Part shown: one piece after another, positions 57,185 to 64,000 of the stretch | Layout: the number at the start of each line of letters is the position of its first letter | Numbering within the stretch: position 1 is the first letter of the stretch | Assembly: GCF_003932845.1 (NCBI RefSeq) | Contig: NZ_RQZH01000011.1 | Location: 1-64,000, forward strand | Source of the DNA: Prevotella sp. OH937_COT-195 | Lineage (GTDB): Bacteria; Bacteroidota; Bacteroidia; Bacteroidales; Bacteroidaceae | DNA: 64,000 bases | Direction of reading: 5' to 3' | Notes under the pieces: generated by a model | Database searches by the model: none | Seen by the model: the letters and a program-made list of their open reading frames with translations, nothing else | Told to the model about the DNA's origin: nothing | Position numbers and translations under genes: made by a program

Positions 57185-57220
57185 AAATCGTTACCTGTTT
57201 ACCTATATTCAAAAGGTAAC
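57185..57220. promoter_or_regulatory. GTTACC/GGTAAC pair at right end of mobilizable element
   Basis: GTTACC (57190-57195) and GGTAAC (57215-57220) repeat the motif seen before the integrase. AAATCGTTA (57185-57193) also occurs at 48592-48600. Candidate attachment-site region; it runs up to the last codons of the convergent doc gene. Confidence 0.45.
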
Positions 57221-57223
57221 ACT

Positions 57224-57715
57224 CTACTTCTCAATAAGATAGTTCGCAAGCAAAAAATAACTAAGCTTTTCAATTTCCAACCTTTTAGCACGAGCATTTG
57301 CAATACCAAGTAATATTGACTCACTATAATCTTCGTCATTTACCAAATAATTCATAATCTCTGTAAGCAAATCTCTATCCATACAGCCTGCAGCCAAGTC
57401 CAGTACTATTTCCTCCATGTTTTTCATGAAATTTTGAGCCACGAACAGATAGCCATTTTGTAGAAAGAAGAACATTGTGAGCGTTAGAGAAATACGTTTG
57501 TTACAATCATTAAAGTAATGACCACGGCACAAACTGAACATCATGTAAGCTGCTTTATCTGCAATTTCAGGATAATAAATATCATTTTGTACATTGTTCA
57601 ACATGAGTTTTATACCTCCCTCATCACGAACTCCAATTATTCCTCCGCCACTTTTATCTATCGTCTTGTGGTAGATTTTAAGAGCCTGTTCATAGTCAAT
57701 ATAATCTATTCCCAC
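57224..57715 (-). CDS. Fic/Doc-family toxin-like protein (death-on-curing)
   Basis: 163 aa. The Fic active-site motif HxFx(D/E)xNxR is HYFNDCNKR (residues 78-86): His, Phe, Asp, Asn and Arg positions are kept, but Cys replaces the usual Gly before Asn. Doc kinases phosphorylate EF-Tu and Fic enzymes transfer AMP; which reaction applies is not clear from sequence. It starts 13 nt after the upstream regulator stop, so the two form an operon. Its 3' end touches the putative right end of the IME. Confidence 0.85.
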   Translation of the reverse strand: MGIDYIDYEQALKIYHKTIDKSGGGIIGVRDEGGIKLMLNNVQNDIYYPEIADKAAYMMFSLCRGHYFNDCNKRISLTLTMFFFLQNGYLFVAQNFMKNMEEIVLDLAAGCMDRDLLTEIMNYLVNDEDYSESILLGIANARAKRLEIEKLSYFLLANYLIEK

Positions 57716-57728
57716 GATACCTACACTT

Positions 57729-58730
57729 TTATTGCTTTAAATGTTCAAGAACATCCTTGTTGTCTTCAAGAAGTTTGTCAAAATCTATCGACAAATTGCC
57801 AATAAACTTCTGATATTCTTCCGGCATCAACGAACGGACGTATGCCGCAAGATTTCCGTGATATACATCTCTAAGAGCATTATCACGAGAGGCCATTTTG
57901 GTGCGTGCATCCTCAATTACCGGTTTGATCAATGGGTTCTTTGACAATTCATAAATAATCCGATTTACATCCTTTACAGATAGTTTACCTGACGAAACAG
58001 CTTGTTCTTTTATCTTCTCGGCTGTAGCATTTTCAAATGATGCTACAGCAACTAACACTTCTGCATACAATGTGCGTCGAAGACTGTCTTTCTTGCTAAG
58101 TTCCAAAAGTTTCTTATATTCAGATGCCTTTTCACAGAACACCACCTTATAGATAGTGTCCATAATTTGAGAGTATTTAAATTTATTATTATTTACACAA
58201 TAGTCCCTTATGGCATCTGTCAACTTTCTATGGTAATTTTCTTCTGATAAAGCGGAGGTCACATAATTCTGATCACGACGATTGATAAATTTCGTTGAAC
58301 CACCACTTTTCTCATTCATTACCGCTATTACAATATCCAAAATACGGCTTCTTACCTCTTTCGCTTTTTCACTGGTTGTAAGCAACATACCAAGATTAAG
58401 AAAAGATCGGAAATCGAAAACTCCAAGCACCGTTGTTTTGGTAGGGAAATCAATTTCCTTACCAAAGGCAGATTTAAATTCTTTCAAGTCATCTCCCTGT
58501 AATACACGGTAACCATTTGATGCAAGTTCTTGTTCATAGTTATTTAAGCAATTTGTTAAGGTTCTAATATCAACCCCATAATATTCGGCAACCTTCTGTC
58601 TGGTGATAACATATTGACCTTGAAATTCAAGGAAATTAGCATCTAACGACTCCCTTATCTTGGGTAAAGCCACCGGATTATTCAATATATTTTGTCTGTC
58701 AATTTCAGATGTCGTCAAATCTTTTGCCAT
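57729..58730 (-). CDS. HTH DNA-binding protein upstream of doc (Rha/RhuM-like), candidate antitoxin
   Basis: 333 aa. The N-terminal region holds a helix-turn-helix (YVITRQKVAEYYGVDIRTLTNCLNNYEQEL, about 38-67). A conserved central block (VFDFRSFLNLGMLLTTSEKAKEVRSRILD, then FINRRDQNYVTSALSEENYHRKLTDAI) resembles large phage-type regulators of the Rha/RhuM/KilA-N kind. The C-terminus is helical and charged. No enzymatic motif is seen. Co-transcribed with doc; by context it should repress the operon and/or neutralise the toxin. The exact family name is tentative. Confidence 0.65.
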   Translation of the reverse strand: MAKDLTTSEIDRQNILNNPVALPKIRESLDANFLEFQGQYVITRQKVAEYYGVDIRTLTNCLNNYEQELASNGYRVLQGDDLKEFKSAFGKEIDFPTKTTVLGVFDFRSFLNLGMLLTTSEKAKEVRSRILDIVIAVMNEKSGGSTKFINRRDQNYVTSALSEENYHRKLTDAIRDYCVNNNKFKYSQIMDTIYKVVFCEKASEYKKLLELSKKDSLRRTLYAEVLVAVASFENATAEKIKEQAVSSGKLSVKDVNRIIYELSKNPLIKPVIEDARTKMASRDNALRDVYHGNLAAYVRSLMPEEYQKFIGNLSIDFDKLLEDNKDVLEHLKQ

Positions 58731-58786
58731 ATATTTATTTTAAAACTTTAATTGGTTGTATTCTAAATACACAATCAAATTCGATT

Positions 58787-58795
58787 GCAAAGGTA
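58787..58795 (-). promoter_or_regulatory. -7 promoter box for the regulator-doc operon
   Basis: TACCTTTGC on the minus strand, about 57 nt upstream of the ATG and only 39 bp from the edge of repeat copy 4. Confidence 0.6.
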
Positions 58796-58834
58796 CTGAA
58801 AAAATACACTTACAAGAAAATTCACATAACTTTA

Positions 58835-59031
58835 AACCCAAATCGGTCATTAGAACCCTCAACCGATTTTGTTCGATTGTTGAGCAGATGTGCTACCGTT
58901 TCATCAAAGGCGTAGCGGGCTGCGTCGAGATGTAATGGCTGCGCAGATGTCAGCAAGCGGACAAAAGCAGTTGGGAAGCGTAACGGCAATGGCAAATCTA
59001 AGCAAATACGGTCTAATGACCGATTTGGGTT
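58835..59031 (-). repeat. 197-bp terminal-inverted-repeat element, copy 4
   Basis: Perfect 20-bp inverted ends (AACCCAAATCGGTCATTAGA). The edges lie in TTTAA/TTAAA. The minus-strand frame is open across the element and beyond, to 59154. Position is immediately upstream of the promoter of the regulator-doc operon, so it may influence that promoter. Confidence 0.88.
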
Positions 59032-59521
59032 AAAAAATAAGAATGCTTTCTGAAGCAGAAAAGACCGTAAAATTCTGCGACACCAACCGCCGTTGATGCC
59101 GCTTTCTGAATCAAAAGAGAAATCTAACCTAATCATAAATCCATCATAAGTCATCGTTTAGTTAGTTGTGAATTTCGGTTTTCTTCATCTGCAATTTACC
59201 GTATCGAAAACAACTTGTTTTCCTTTCTTAATGCAAAGATAATGATTTATACATGCAGTTGCAATAGGGAAGTTCCTAAACATAAGGGGGATTTCCCCTA
59301 TTTGTTTGACCGGAAAGAGGATAAACAACATTCCGACATTCAAAGACAACTTCAATGTGGCACAGACACTCTCCAACTTACGTCTTTCTCTCGGCACTCC
59401 ATGTAATTTTTCTGTATAAGTTTGTCGGGCTGTGTCTGAATGGCTGTGATACCGATGCACGTAATCTCTCTCATGTCTGCCAACCTAAGTGCAGGCTGCG
59501 TGCACATGGCATTAATAATCT

Positions 59522-59560
59522 GAGACCTCTGCAAAATTAGTTACTTTTACAAGAGGTCTC
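59522..59560. repeat. 9-bp inverted repeat GAGACCTCT...AGAGGTCTC
   Basis: Arms 59522-59530 and 59552-59560 around a 21-nt spacer. It lies in the 666-nt gene-free stretch between copies 4 and 5; could be a terminator or a scar of an insertion sequence. Nothing else coding is seen from 59032 to 59697. Confidence 0.35.
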
Positions 59561-59614
59561 GGACTATTTACGTTATTTCTTACCCCGAACAGGCGTATCA
59601 TTTGTGCTTAATCG

Positions 59615-59692
59615 CACTGCAATTTCGCCGAAATTATTGACCAATTTCAGCGGTTTTGCTCACCAATTTAGCCGAAATTGCCGAGCAGTTTT
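59615..59692. repeat. Intergenic CAAAAC-GCCGAAATT motif cluster, locus 3
   Basis: On the minus strand: GAGCAAAACCGCTGAAATTGG and adjacent GGCAATTTCGGC / TTTCGGCGAAATTGC pieces. It ends 5 nt from repeat copy 5. Same motif family as loci 1 and 2. Confidence 0.45.
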
Positions 59693-59697
59693 TATTT

Positions 59698-59894
59698 AAC
59701 CCAAATCGGTCATTAGACCGCATTTGCTTAGATTTGCCATTGCCGTTACGCTTCCCAACTGCTTTTGCCCGCTTGCTGACATCTGCGCAGCCATTAAATC
59801 TCGACGCAGCCCGCTACGCCTTTGAGGAAACGGATGCACATCTGCTCAACAATCGAACAAAATCGGTTGAGGCTTCTAATGACAGATTTGGGTT
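59698..59894 (+). repeat. 197-bp terminal-inverted-repeat element, copy 5
   Basis: Inverted relative to copy 4, with 666 bp between them. Plus-strand frame open (DLPLPLRFPTAFARLL, RYAFEETDAHLLNNRTKSVE). Left edge TTTAA, right edge TTTAA. The gap 59895-60046 shows no gene. Confidence 0.87.
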
Positions 59895-60046
59895 TAATGA
59901 CACACATTCTCGTTATCAAGTAGCAACAGAACACATGTCCGTAAAAAATATGTATGGACAGTACTATGCAGAGTTATTTTTCAGAAAAGGGATAAAACAA
60001 AAAGAGGGTGACTGTATGAAGCGCACCCCCTTGCGAAAATAAACAA

Positions 60047-60702
60047 TCAGAATGTGTAAGTAAGTGTCGTGGCAATAGTCCCATTTCGATAAGTTGAAAG
60101 GGTTGTTCCTTCGAATTTAGCATCATTCTTCATCATGTTGGGAATGCCGAATTCATAATTACATTTTACCCGAATCTTGTTTGATAAATCTACGCCCAAC
60201 CCGAGTGTCAGTCCGTAGTCAAATCTCTTATAACCATCTTTGCCGAATATGTCATGCCGCGTATTGCTAACACCCTCTTTTTCCACCTTGCTGCTTCCCC
60301 ACAACGAATAAGCAACATAAGGTCCTGCCTCAACAAAGAGTTTGTTGTCATTACCAATGGAGAAATTCTTTCCGAAAACAACAGGCAACTCCAATGCCGT
60401 CATGTTTTTTCTTATATCATAAGGTTTTTCCTCGCCCTTATATCGTTAGTATAGAAGATATTATCCTGCTTATATCCTTTCTGAGAAAGAAGTAAAGAGC
60501 CTCCCCAGTACCAAGAATTATTGCTTTCCGACAGAGCATGGCAAACATTGCCGCCAAATACATAGCCAAGAGTGGCACCACACGGATCACCGCCGCGTGC
60601 AACATTTACGTTTAGTCCTGCCGTAACTCCTAATCTTAATTCCTGAGCATTAGCAGTAATGCAAAGTATGCCAAATACTGCTGCAATCAATGTTTTCTTC
60701 AT
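60047..60702 (-). pseudogene. Outer-membrane beta-barrel protein gene broken by a -1 frameshift in an A run
   Basis: The first part (60412-60702) starts with signal peptide MKKTLIAAVFGILCITANAQE and beta-barrel strands (RLGVTAGLNVNVAR). The rest (60047-60403) continues in another frame and ends with the barrel signature ATTLTYTF. The frames join if one A is added to the A5 run near 60430-60434 (AGG AAA AAC becomes AGG AAA AAA CCT), giving about 218 aa of a PorT/OmpW-like barrel. Causes could be mutation, slippage-based phase variation, or a base-calling error. Promoter box TACCTTTGC at 60745-60753. Confidence 0.75.
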
Positions 60703-60744
60703 AATTTTTAAAAATTTTAAAACTCGTAATATCTATTTGGTTTT

Positions 60745-60753
60745 GCAAAGGTA
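60745..60753 (-). promoter_or_regulatory. -7 promoter box of the outer-membrane protein gene
   Basis: TACCTTTGC on the minus strand, 42 nt upstream of the ATG. The 336-nt gap 60703-61038 also holds the divergent ridA promoter and nothing coding. Confidence 0.55.
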
Positions 60754-60951
60754 TGATAAATAAAGATAACACACAATACTAAACAAACAGGTATTTTTTG
60801 AAATTAAAATATTTAGAATACGTTATTACAAATAATAACAATACCTACATTCGGGTATCAGGCAAATAAAAAATCGCTTTGAATTAAGAGTTATATTGAA
60901 TATAAAAAACTTTTTCGTTCATGAATATATCCCACAAAACGCAGATAATTG

Positions 60952-60983
60952 TTTGCGGTGTAAGATTTTTTACATAACTTTGC
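60952..60983 (+). promoter_or_regulatory. Complete promoter of ridA
   Basis: TTTG (60952-60955), 19-nt spacer, TAACTTTGC (60975-60983). Leader about 55 nt. Confidence 0.7.
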
Positions 60984-61038
60984 AGCGAAAGAAAACAAAT
61001 ATTTAACTAAACATTTTGTCACTAATAAAAAATAATTT

Positions 61039-61416
61039 ATGAAAGCAATAAGCACAAAGAACGCTCCGGCAGCAATCGGACCATACAGTCAGGGCGTAGA
61101 AGTAAACGGTTTCGTATATGCCAGCGGACAACTGCCGCTCGACCCGGAGACAGGTACTTTCCCGGAAGGAATAAAGGCACAGACTCGCCGGTCGCTGCTC
61201 AATGCACAGGCTATATTGAAAGAGGCGGGACTTAGCCTGAACGATGTTGTCAAGACCACCGTACTGCTTGCAAACATAGAAGATTTCGCCGAGATGAACG
61301 AGGTTTATGCCGAGTTCTTCAGCGAGCCGTATCCCGCACGCAGTGCTTTCGCCGTGAAGTCGGTTCCGAAGGGTGCGCTGGTAGAGATTGAGTGCATCGC
61401 AGCAAAGAAAATCTAA
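61039..61416 (+). CDS. ridA: RidA-family reactive imine/enamine deaminase
   Basis: 125 aa. Hydrolyses reactive 2-aminoacrylate and related imines from PLP enzymes. The start MKAISTKNAPAAIGPYSQGVEVNGFVYASGQLPLDP is canonical. The catalytic Arg lies in YPARSAFAV and the C-terminal ALVEIECIA completes the fold. Monocistronic. Confidence 0.95.
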   Translation: MKAISTKNAPAAIGPYSQGVEVNGFVYASGQLPLDPETGTFPEGIKAQTRRSLLNAQAILKEAGLSLNDVVKTTVLLANIEDFAEMNEVYAEFFSEPYPARSAFAVKSVPKGALVEIECIAAKKI

Positions 61417-61446
61417 AAAAGTTTTGTAAAAAAACTAATTATTAAT

Positions 61447-61476
61447 TACTTTTGCAGACAGATAAAAATCTGTCTG
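61447..61476 (+). promoter_or_regulatory. msbA promoter with a hairpin at the transcript 5' end
   Basis: -7 box TACTTTTGC (61447-61455). CAGACAGAT (61455-61463), AAAA, ATCTGTCTG (61468-61476) make a perfect 9-bp stem that overlaps the expected transcript start. The remaining leader to ATG 61553 is about 75 nt. Confidence 0.55.
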
Positions 61477-61552
61477 TAAAGGTATGTTTTGCCGTATGCC
61501 GTTAAACGAAAGGCGTAAAAGGATTTGCATACAGGCATTATATTAACACACG

Positions 61553-63379
61553 ATGAAAGAGTTCCTCCACATATTGGGGCGTTTTCTGCCTCCCTACAAG
61601 AAATACTTGGTGCTGACGGTTATGTTCAACATTCTATCGGCGGTGCTAAACATTTTCTCATTCATGGCATTGGTGCCGATATTGCAAATCCTTTTCCAAA
61701 CGAAAGAGACGGCAGAGCATTTCGAATATGCCGAATGGGGAACCGGGGAAGCGAAAGACGTGTTTATGAACAACATGAACTACTATGTGCAGGAAATGAT
61801 AAACAATATCGGCCCCACAACCACACTGCTATTAATCGGACTGTTTCTGGCACTGATGACAGCACTGAAAACATGCTCTTATTTCCTCTCATCGGCAACG
61901 ATAGTACCGATAAGAACCGGAGTGGTGCGCGACATACGCAACCAACTGTACGAGAAAATAAACTCGCTGCCGCTGGGATTTTTCAATGACGAGCGCAAAG
62001 GCGACATAATGGCACGCATGACGGGCGACGTGCAGGAGATAGAAATGTCCATAATGTCGAGTCTCGACATGCTTTTCAAGAATCCGATATTGATACTCGC
62101 ATACTTAACGACGCTAATCGTTACATCGTGGCAACTTACACTCTTCGCCATTGTATTCGTGCCGATATTCGGGTGGTTCATGGGATTCGTGGGCAGGAAA
62201 CTCAAACAGAAATCGATAAAAGCACAAGGGCTGTGGAGCGACACGATGAGTCAGGTGGAAGAAACACTCGGCGGACTGCGCATAATCAAGGCGTTCAATG
62301 CCGAAGAAAAGATGAACAAGAGATTCGACAAGGTGAACTCCGACTACCGCAACAACATAATGCGCGTGAACATACGGCAGTCAATGGCACACCCCATGAG
62401 CGAGTTTCTCGGCACGCTGATGATAGTAATCGTGCTGTGGTTCGGCGGAGTGCTGGTGCTGAACGACATGGCACTATCGGGACCCGTGTTCATATACTAC
62501 ATGGTAATACTATACTCTCTCATCAATCCTCTTAAAGAGTTTTCAAAAGCAAGTTACAACATTCCCAAAGGACTGGCATCGATGGAGCGCGTGGATAAGA
62601 TTCTGCTGGCAGAGAACAACATCGTGGAGGCAGAAAACCCGAAGTATATTTCATCGTTCGAACGAGAGATTGAGTTCCGCAACGTGTCGTTCAGATATGG
62701 CGAGAAATGGGTGCTGCGCAACATCAATCTCGTGATACCGAAAGGCAAGACGGTGGCTCTCGTGGGACAGAGCGGTGGCGGCAAATCTACAATGGTGGAT
62801 CTCATACCGCGCTACTACGACGTACAAGAGGGCGAAGTGCTCATCGACGGAATAAACGTGAAAGACCTCGGCATACACGACCTGCGCCAACTAATCGGAA
62901 ACGTGAACCAAGAGGCAATTCTTTTCAACGACACTTTTGCAAACAACATCACTTTCGGCGTTGACAACGCCACAACGGAAGAGGTGGTGAAAGCAGCAAA
63001 GATTGCCAATGCGCATGAGTTTATCGAAAGTTCGGAAAACGGTTACGAAACCAATATCGGCGACCGCGGCGGGCGACTTTCGGGCGGACAGAGGCAACGT
63101 CTGAGCATCGCCCGCGCCATACTCAAAAACCCTCCCATACTCATTCTCGATGAAGCGACGTCGGCTCTCGACACCGAGAGCGAACGATTGGTGCAGGAAG
63201 CATTGGAAAAACTTATGAAGACAAGAACAACGATTGCCATTGCTCACCGCCTGTCAACAATCAAGAACAGCAATGAGATATGCGTACTACACGAAGGGAG
63301 AATAGTGGAACGAGGCACACACGACGAACTTATTGCCAAAGACGGATACTACAAGAAACTGCACGAGATGCAGAACTGA
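61553..63379 (+). CDS. MsbA-like ABC exporter (membrane and ATPase domains fused)
   Basis: 608 aa. Six transmembrane helices in the first ~330 residues (MFNILSAVLNIFSFMALVPIL, LLLIGLFLALMTALKTCSYFL and others). The nucleotide-binding domain (~370-600) has Walker A GQSGGGKST, signature LSGGQRQR, Walker B ILILDEATSALD and the H-loop AHRLST. MsbA-type homodimers flip lipid A or other lipids across the inner membrane; drug export is an alternative. Lone gene, with the next one on the opposite strand. Confidence 0.9.
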   Translation: MKEFLHILGRFLPPYKKYLVLTVMFNILSAVLNIFSFMALVPILQILFQTKETAEHFEYAEWGTGEAKDVFMNNMNYYVQEMINNIGPTTTLLLIGLFLALMTALKTCSYFLSSATIVPIRTGVVRDIRNQLYEKINSLPLGFFNDERKGDIMARMTGDVQEIEMSIMSSLDMLFKNPILILAYLTTLIVTSWQLTLFAIVFVPIFGWFMGFVGRKLKQKSIKAQGLWSDTMSQVEETLGGLRIIKAFNAEEKMNKRFDKVNSDYRNNIMRVNIRQSMAHPMSEFLGTLMIVIVLWFGGVLVLNDMALSGPVFIYYMVILYSLINPLKEFSKASYNIPKGLASMERVDKILLAENNIVEAENPKYISSFEREIEFRNVSFRYGEKWVLRNINLVIPKGKTVALVGQSGGGKSTMVDLIPRYYDVQEGEVLIDGINVKDLGIHDLRQLIGNVNQEAILFNDTFANNITFGVDNATTEEVVKAAKIANAHEFIESSENGYETNIGDRGGRLSGGQRQRLSIARAILKNPPILILDEATSALDTESERLVQEALEKLMKTRTTIAIAHRLSTIKNSNEICVLHEGRIVERGTHDELIAKDGYYKKLHEMQN

Positions 63380-63591
63380 ACTTAATTTTGCTCGAAATAG
63401 AAAGTATAAAAGATGTCCCTGCCGTGACGGTAACTCCAAAATTGCATGTAATGCCGTCATAATGTGCAAAATACATCGTCATCGTGTCTGCTTTGATATA
63501 CTCCGATTACCCGAACACGATATTGCCGGCAACGGCAGCATAACAAGCAGATACTTGAACAATCTTTTTACAGTTGATATTATCTCGCTTG

Positions 63592-64000
63592 TCATGCGTT
63601 GTCAACTCCGCGCTTGTACTGCGTTGGCGACACCCCGTAATGTTTCCTGAAAGCATGGTAGAAACCGGAATAATGGTCGAAGCAGCAACGGTCGGCAATC
63701 TCTTCGAGCGTAAGTTCGGGTTTGGTGTCAAGCAACAGTTTCGCTTTCTTCATTTTTATCCTAATTATGTACGATGTGGGCGACTCTCCTGTAAGTGCAA
63801 TCATTTTACGATGTAGTTGCCGCGGGCTCATACATAGTTTTTCGGCAAGCGAACAGACGTCTGCCTTTCGGTTGTCCATAAGCAGATACACGGCATCGAC
63901 CATTTTGCCGACGAAATGCTTGTCGGCATCGTTCATCTGTATTTCTTGTTCTTTGCCTTCGGCAATCATTTTGGAGAATTTCTCGCGCAGATTACGGCGT
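63592..64000 (-). CDS. AraC-type HTH regulator, C-terminal part (N-terminus outside window)
   Basis: The frame is open to the window edge, so only the last ~136 residues are seen. They contain a full AraC/XylS DNA-binding domain: VCSLAEKLCMSPRQLHRKMIALTG (first HTH) and TLEEIADRCCFDHYSGFYHAFRKHYGVSPTQYK (second HTH with signature). The preceding LRNLREKFSKMIAEGKEQE segment is like the linker after a receiver or histidine-kinase module. It may therefore be the end of a response regulator or hybrid two-component system. The 212-nt gap to msbA has no gene. Confidence 0.8.
   Translation of the reverse strand, partial: RRNLREKFSKMIAEGKEQEIQMNDADKHFVGKMVDAVYLLMDNRKADVCSLAEKLCMSPRQLHRKMIALTGESPTSYIIRIKMKKAKLLLDTKPELTLEEIADRCCFDHYSGFYHAFRKHYGVSPTQYKRGVDNA

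Larger units (their letters stand above)
48586..57220 (+). mobile_element. Integrative mobilizable element (IME), about 8.6 kb
   Basis: Contents in order: two tandem tyrosine recombinases, DUF3800+GNAT cargo (minus), two HTH/excisionase-like genes (minus), Toprim primase-like gene, candidate oriT, MobV-type relaxase. This is the usual gene set of Bacteroidales IMEs that borrow a conjugation machine from a co-resident element. No coupling protein or type IV secretion genes are present, so it cannot transfer alone. Ends are approximate: they are set by GGTAAC/GTTACC motifs and a shared 9-bp AAATCGTTA (48592-48600 and 57185-57193), not by a proven target duplication. No tRNA gene is seen at either edge. 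Confidence 0.75.

Noticed and set aside
59522..59560. Insertion sequence ends
   Set aside because: The 9-bp inverted repeat encloses only 21 nt and no transposase remnant; kept only as a low-confidence repeat.
23770..59894. Repeats considered as a CRISPR array
   Set aside because: The 197-bp copies are far apart, occur in both orientations and have no regular spacers; no cas genes are present.
1..64000. tRNA, rRNA or tmRNA genes
   Set aside because: No cloverleaf with a GTTCGAATCC-type T arm or rRNA signature was found by eye, including at the mobilizable element edges where a tRNA target might be expected.

Overview
The window reads as chromosome of a Bacteroidales bacterium, most likely Prevotellaceae. 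Many genes are preceded by the Bacteroidetes sigma-ABfr type -7 box (TAnnTTTGC) with a TTTG-like -33 element about 19-20 nt upstream, and Shine-Dalgarno signals are weak. Family content fits: a split HipS/HipT kinase, DUF2851, an FKBP cluster, a glutaminyl-cyclase-like lipoprotein, a T9SS-like C-terminal domain, an SdhC-A-B operon, and tyrosine recombinases of the Bacteroides type. The species assignment is inference.

Layout. 0.4-1.8 kb: a HipB-HipS-HipT-like toxin-antitoxin operon that appears scarred by a deletion. 2-13.2 kb: housekeeping genes (ruvB, S41 protease, ybeY, dusB-dprA, thioesterase, DUF2851, GNAT-like protein, parE-coaD). 13.3-19.3 kb: a minus-strand block with an M28 glutaminyl-cyclase-like lipoprotein, a C26-M19 peptidase fusion, an Lrp regulator and three FKBP isomerases. 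19.8-23.5 kb: a very large secreted choice-of-anchor-type protein. 24-27.6 kb: sdhC-A-B. 28-34.5 kb: mnmG, apt, uvrC, dtd, a MazG-like gene and deoC, with two parS-like sites flanking apt that suggest an origin-proximal position. 34.6-47.8 kb: polyprenyl synthase, polA, a CapA-like lipoprotein, a beta-propeller protein, mutS, lgt, ychF and a radical SAM activase.

48.5-57.2 kb is an integrative mobilizable element: two tandem tyrosine recombinases, a DUF3800+GNAT cargo pair, two excisionase-like HTH proteins, a Toprim primase-like protein, a candidate oriT and a MobV-type relaxase. GGTAAC motifs occur at both ends. Next to it is a Fic/Doc plus HTH-regulator module. 60-64 kb holds a frameshifted outer-membrane protein, ridA, an MsbA-like ABC exporter and the end of an AraC-type regulator.

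The most striking unexplained structure is a family of five dispersed repeats, each exactly 197 bp. They have 20-bp terminal inverted repeats, TTAA-type edges, internal hairpins and one reading frame that stays open in every copy. Two copies bracket the mobilizable element plus Doc module; another sits inside a 33-nt inverted repeat between polA and capA. A second, shorter intergenic motif (CAAAAC-GCCGAAATT units) recurs at three places.
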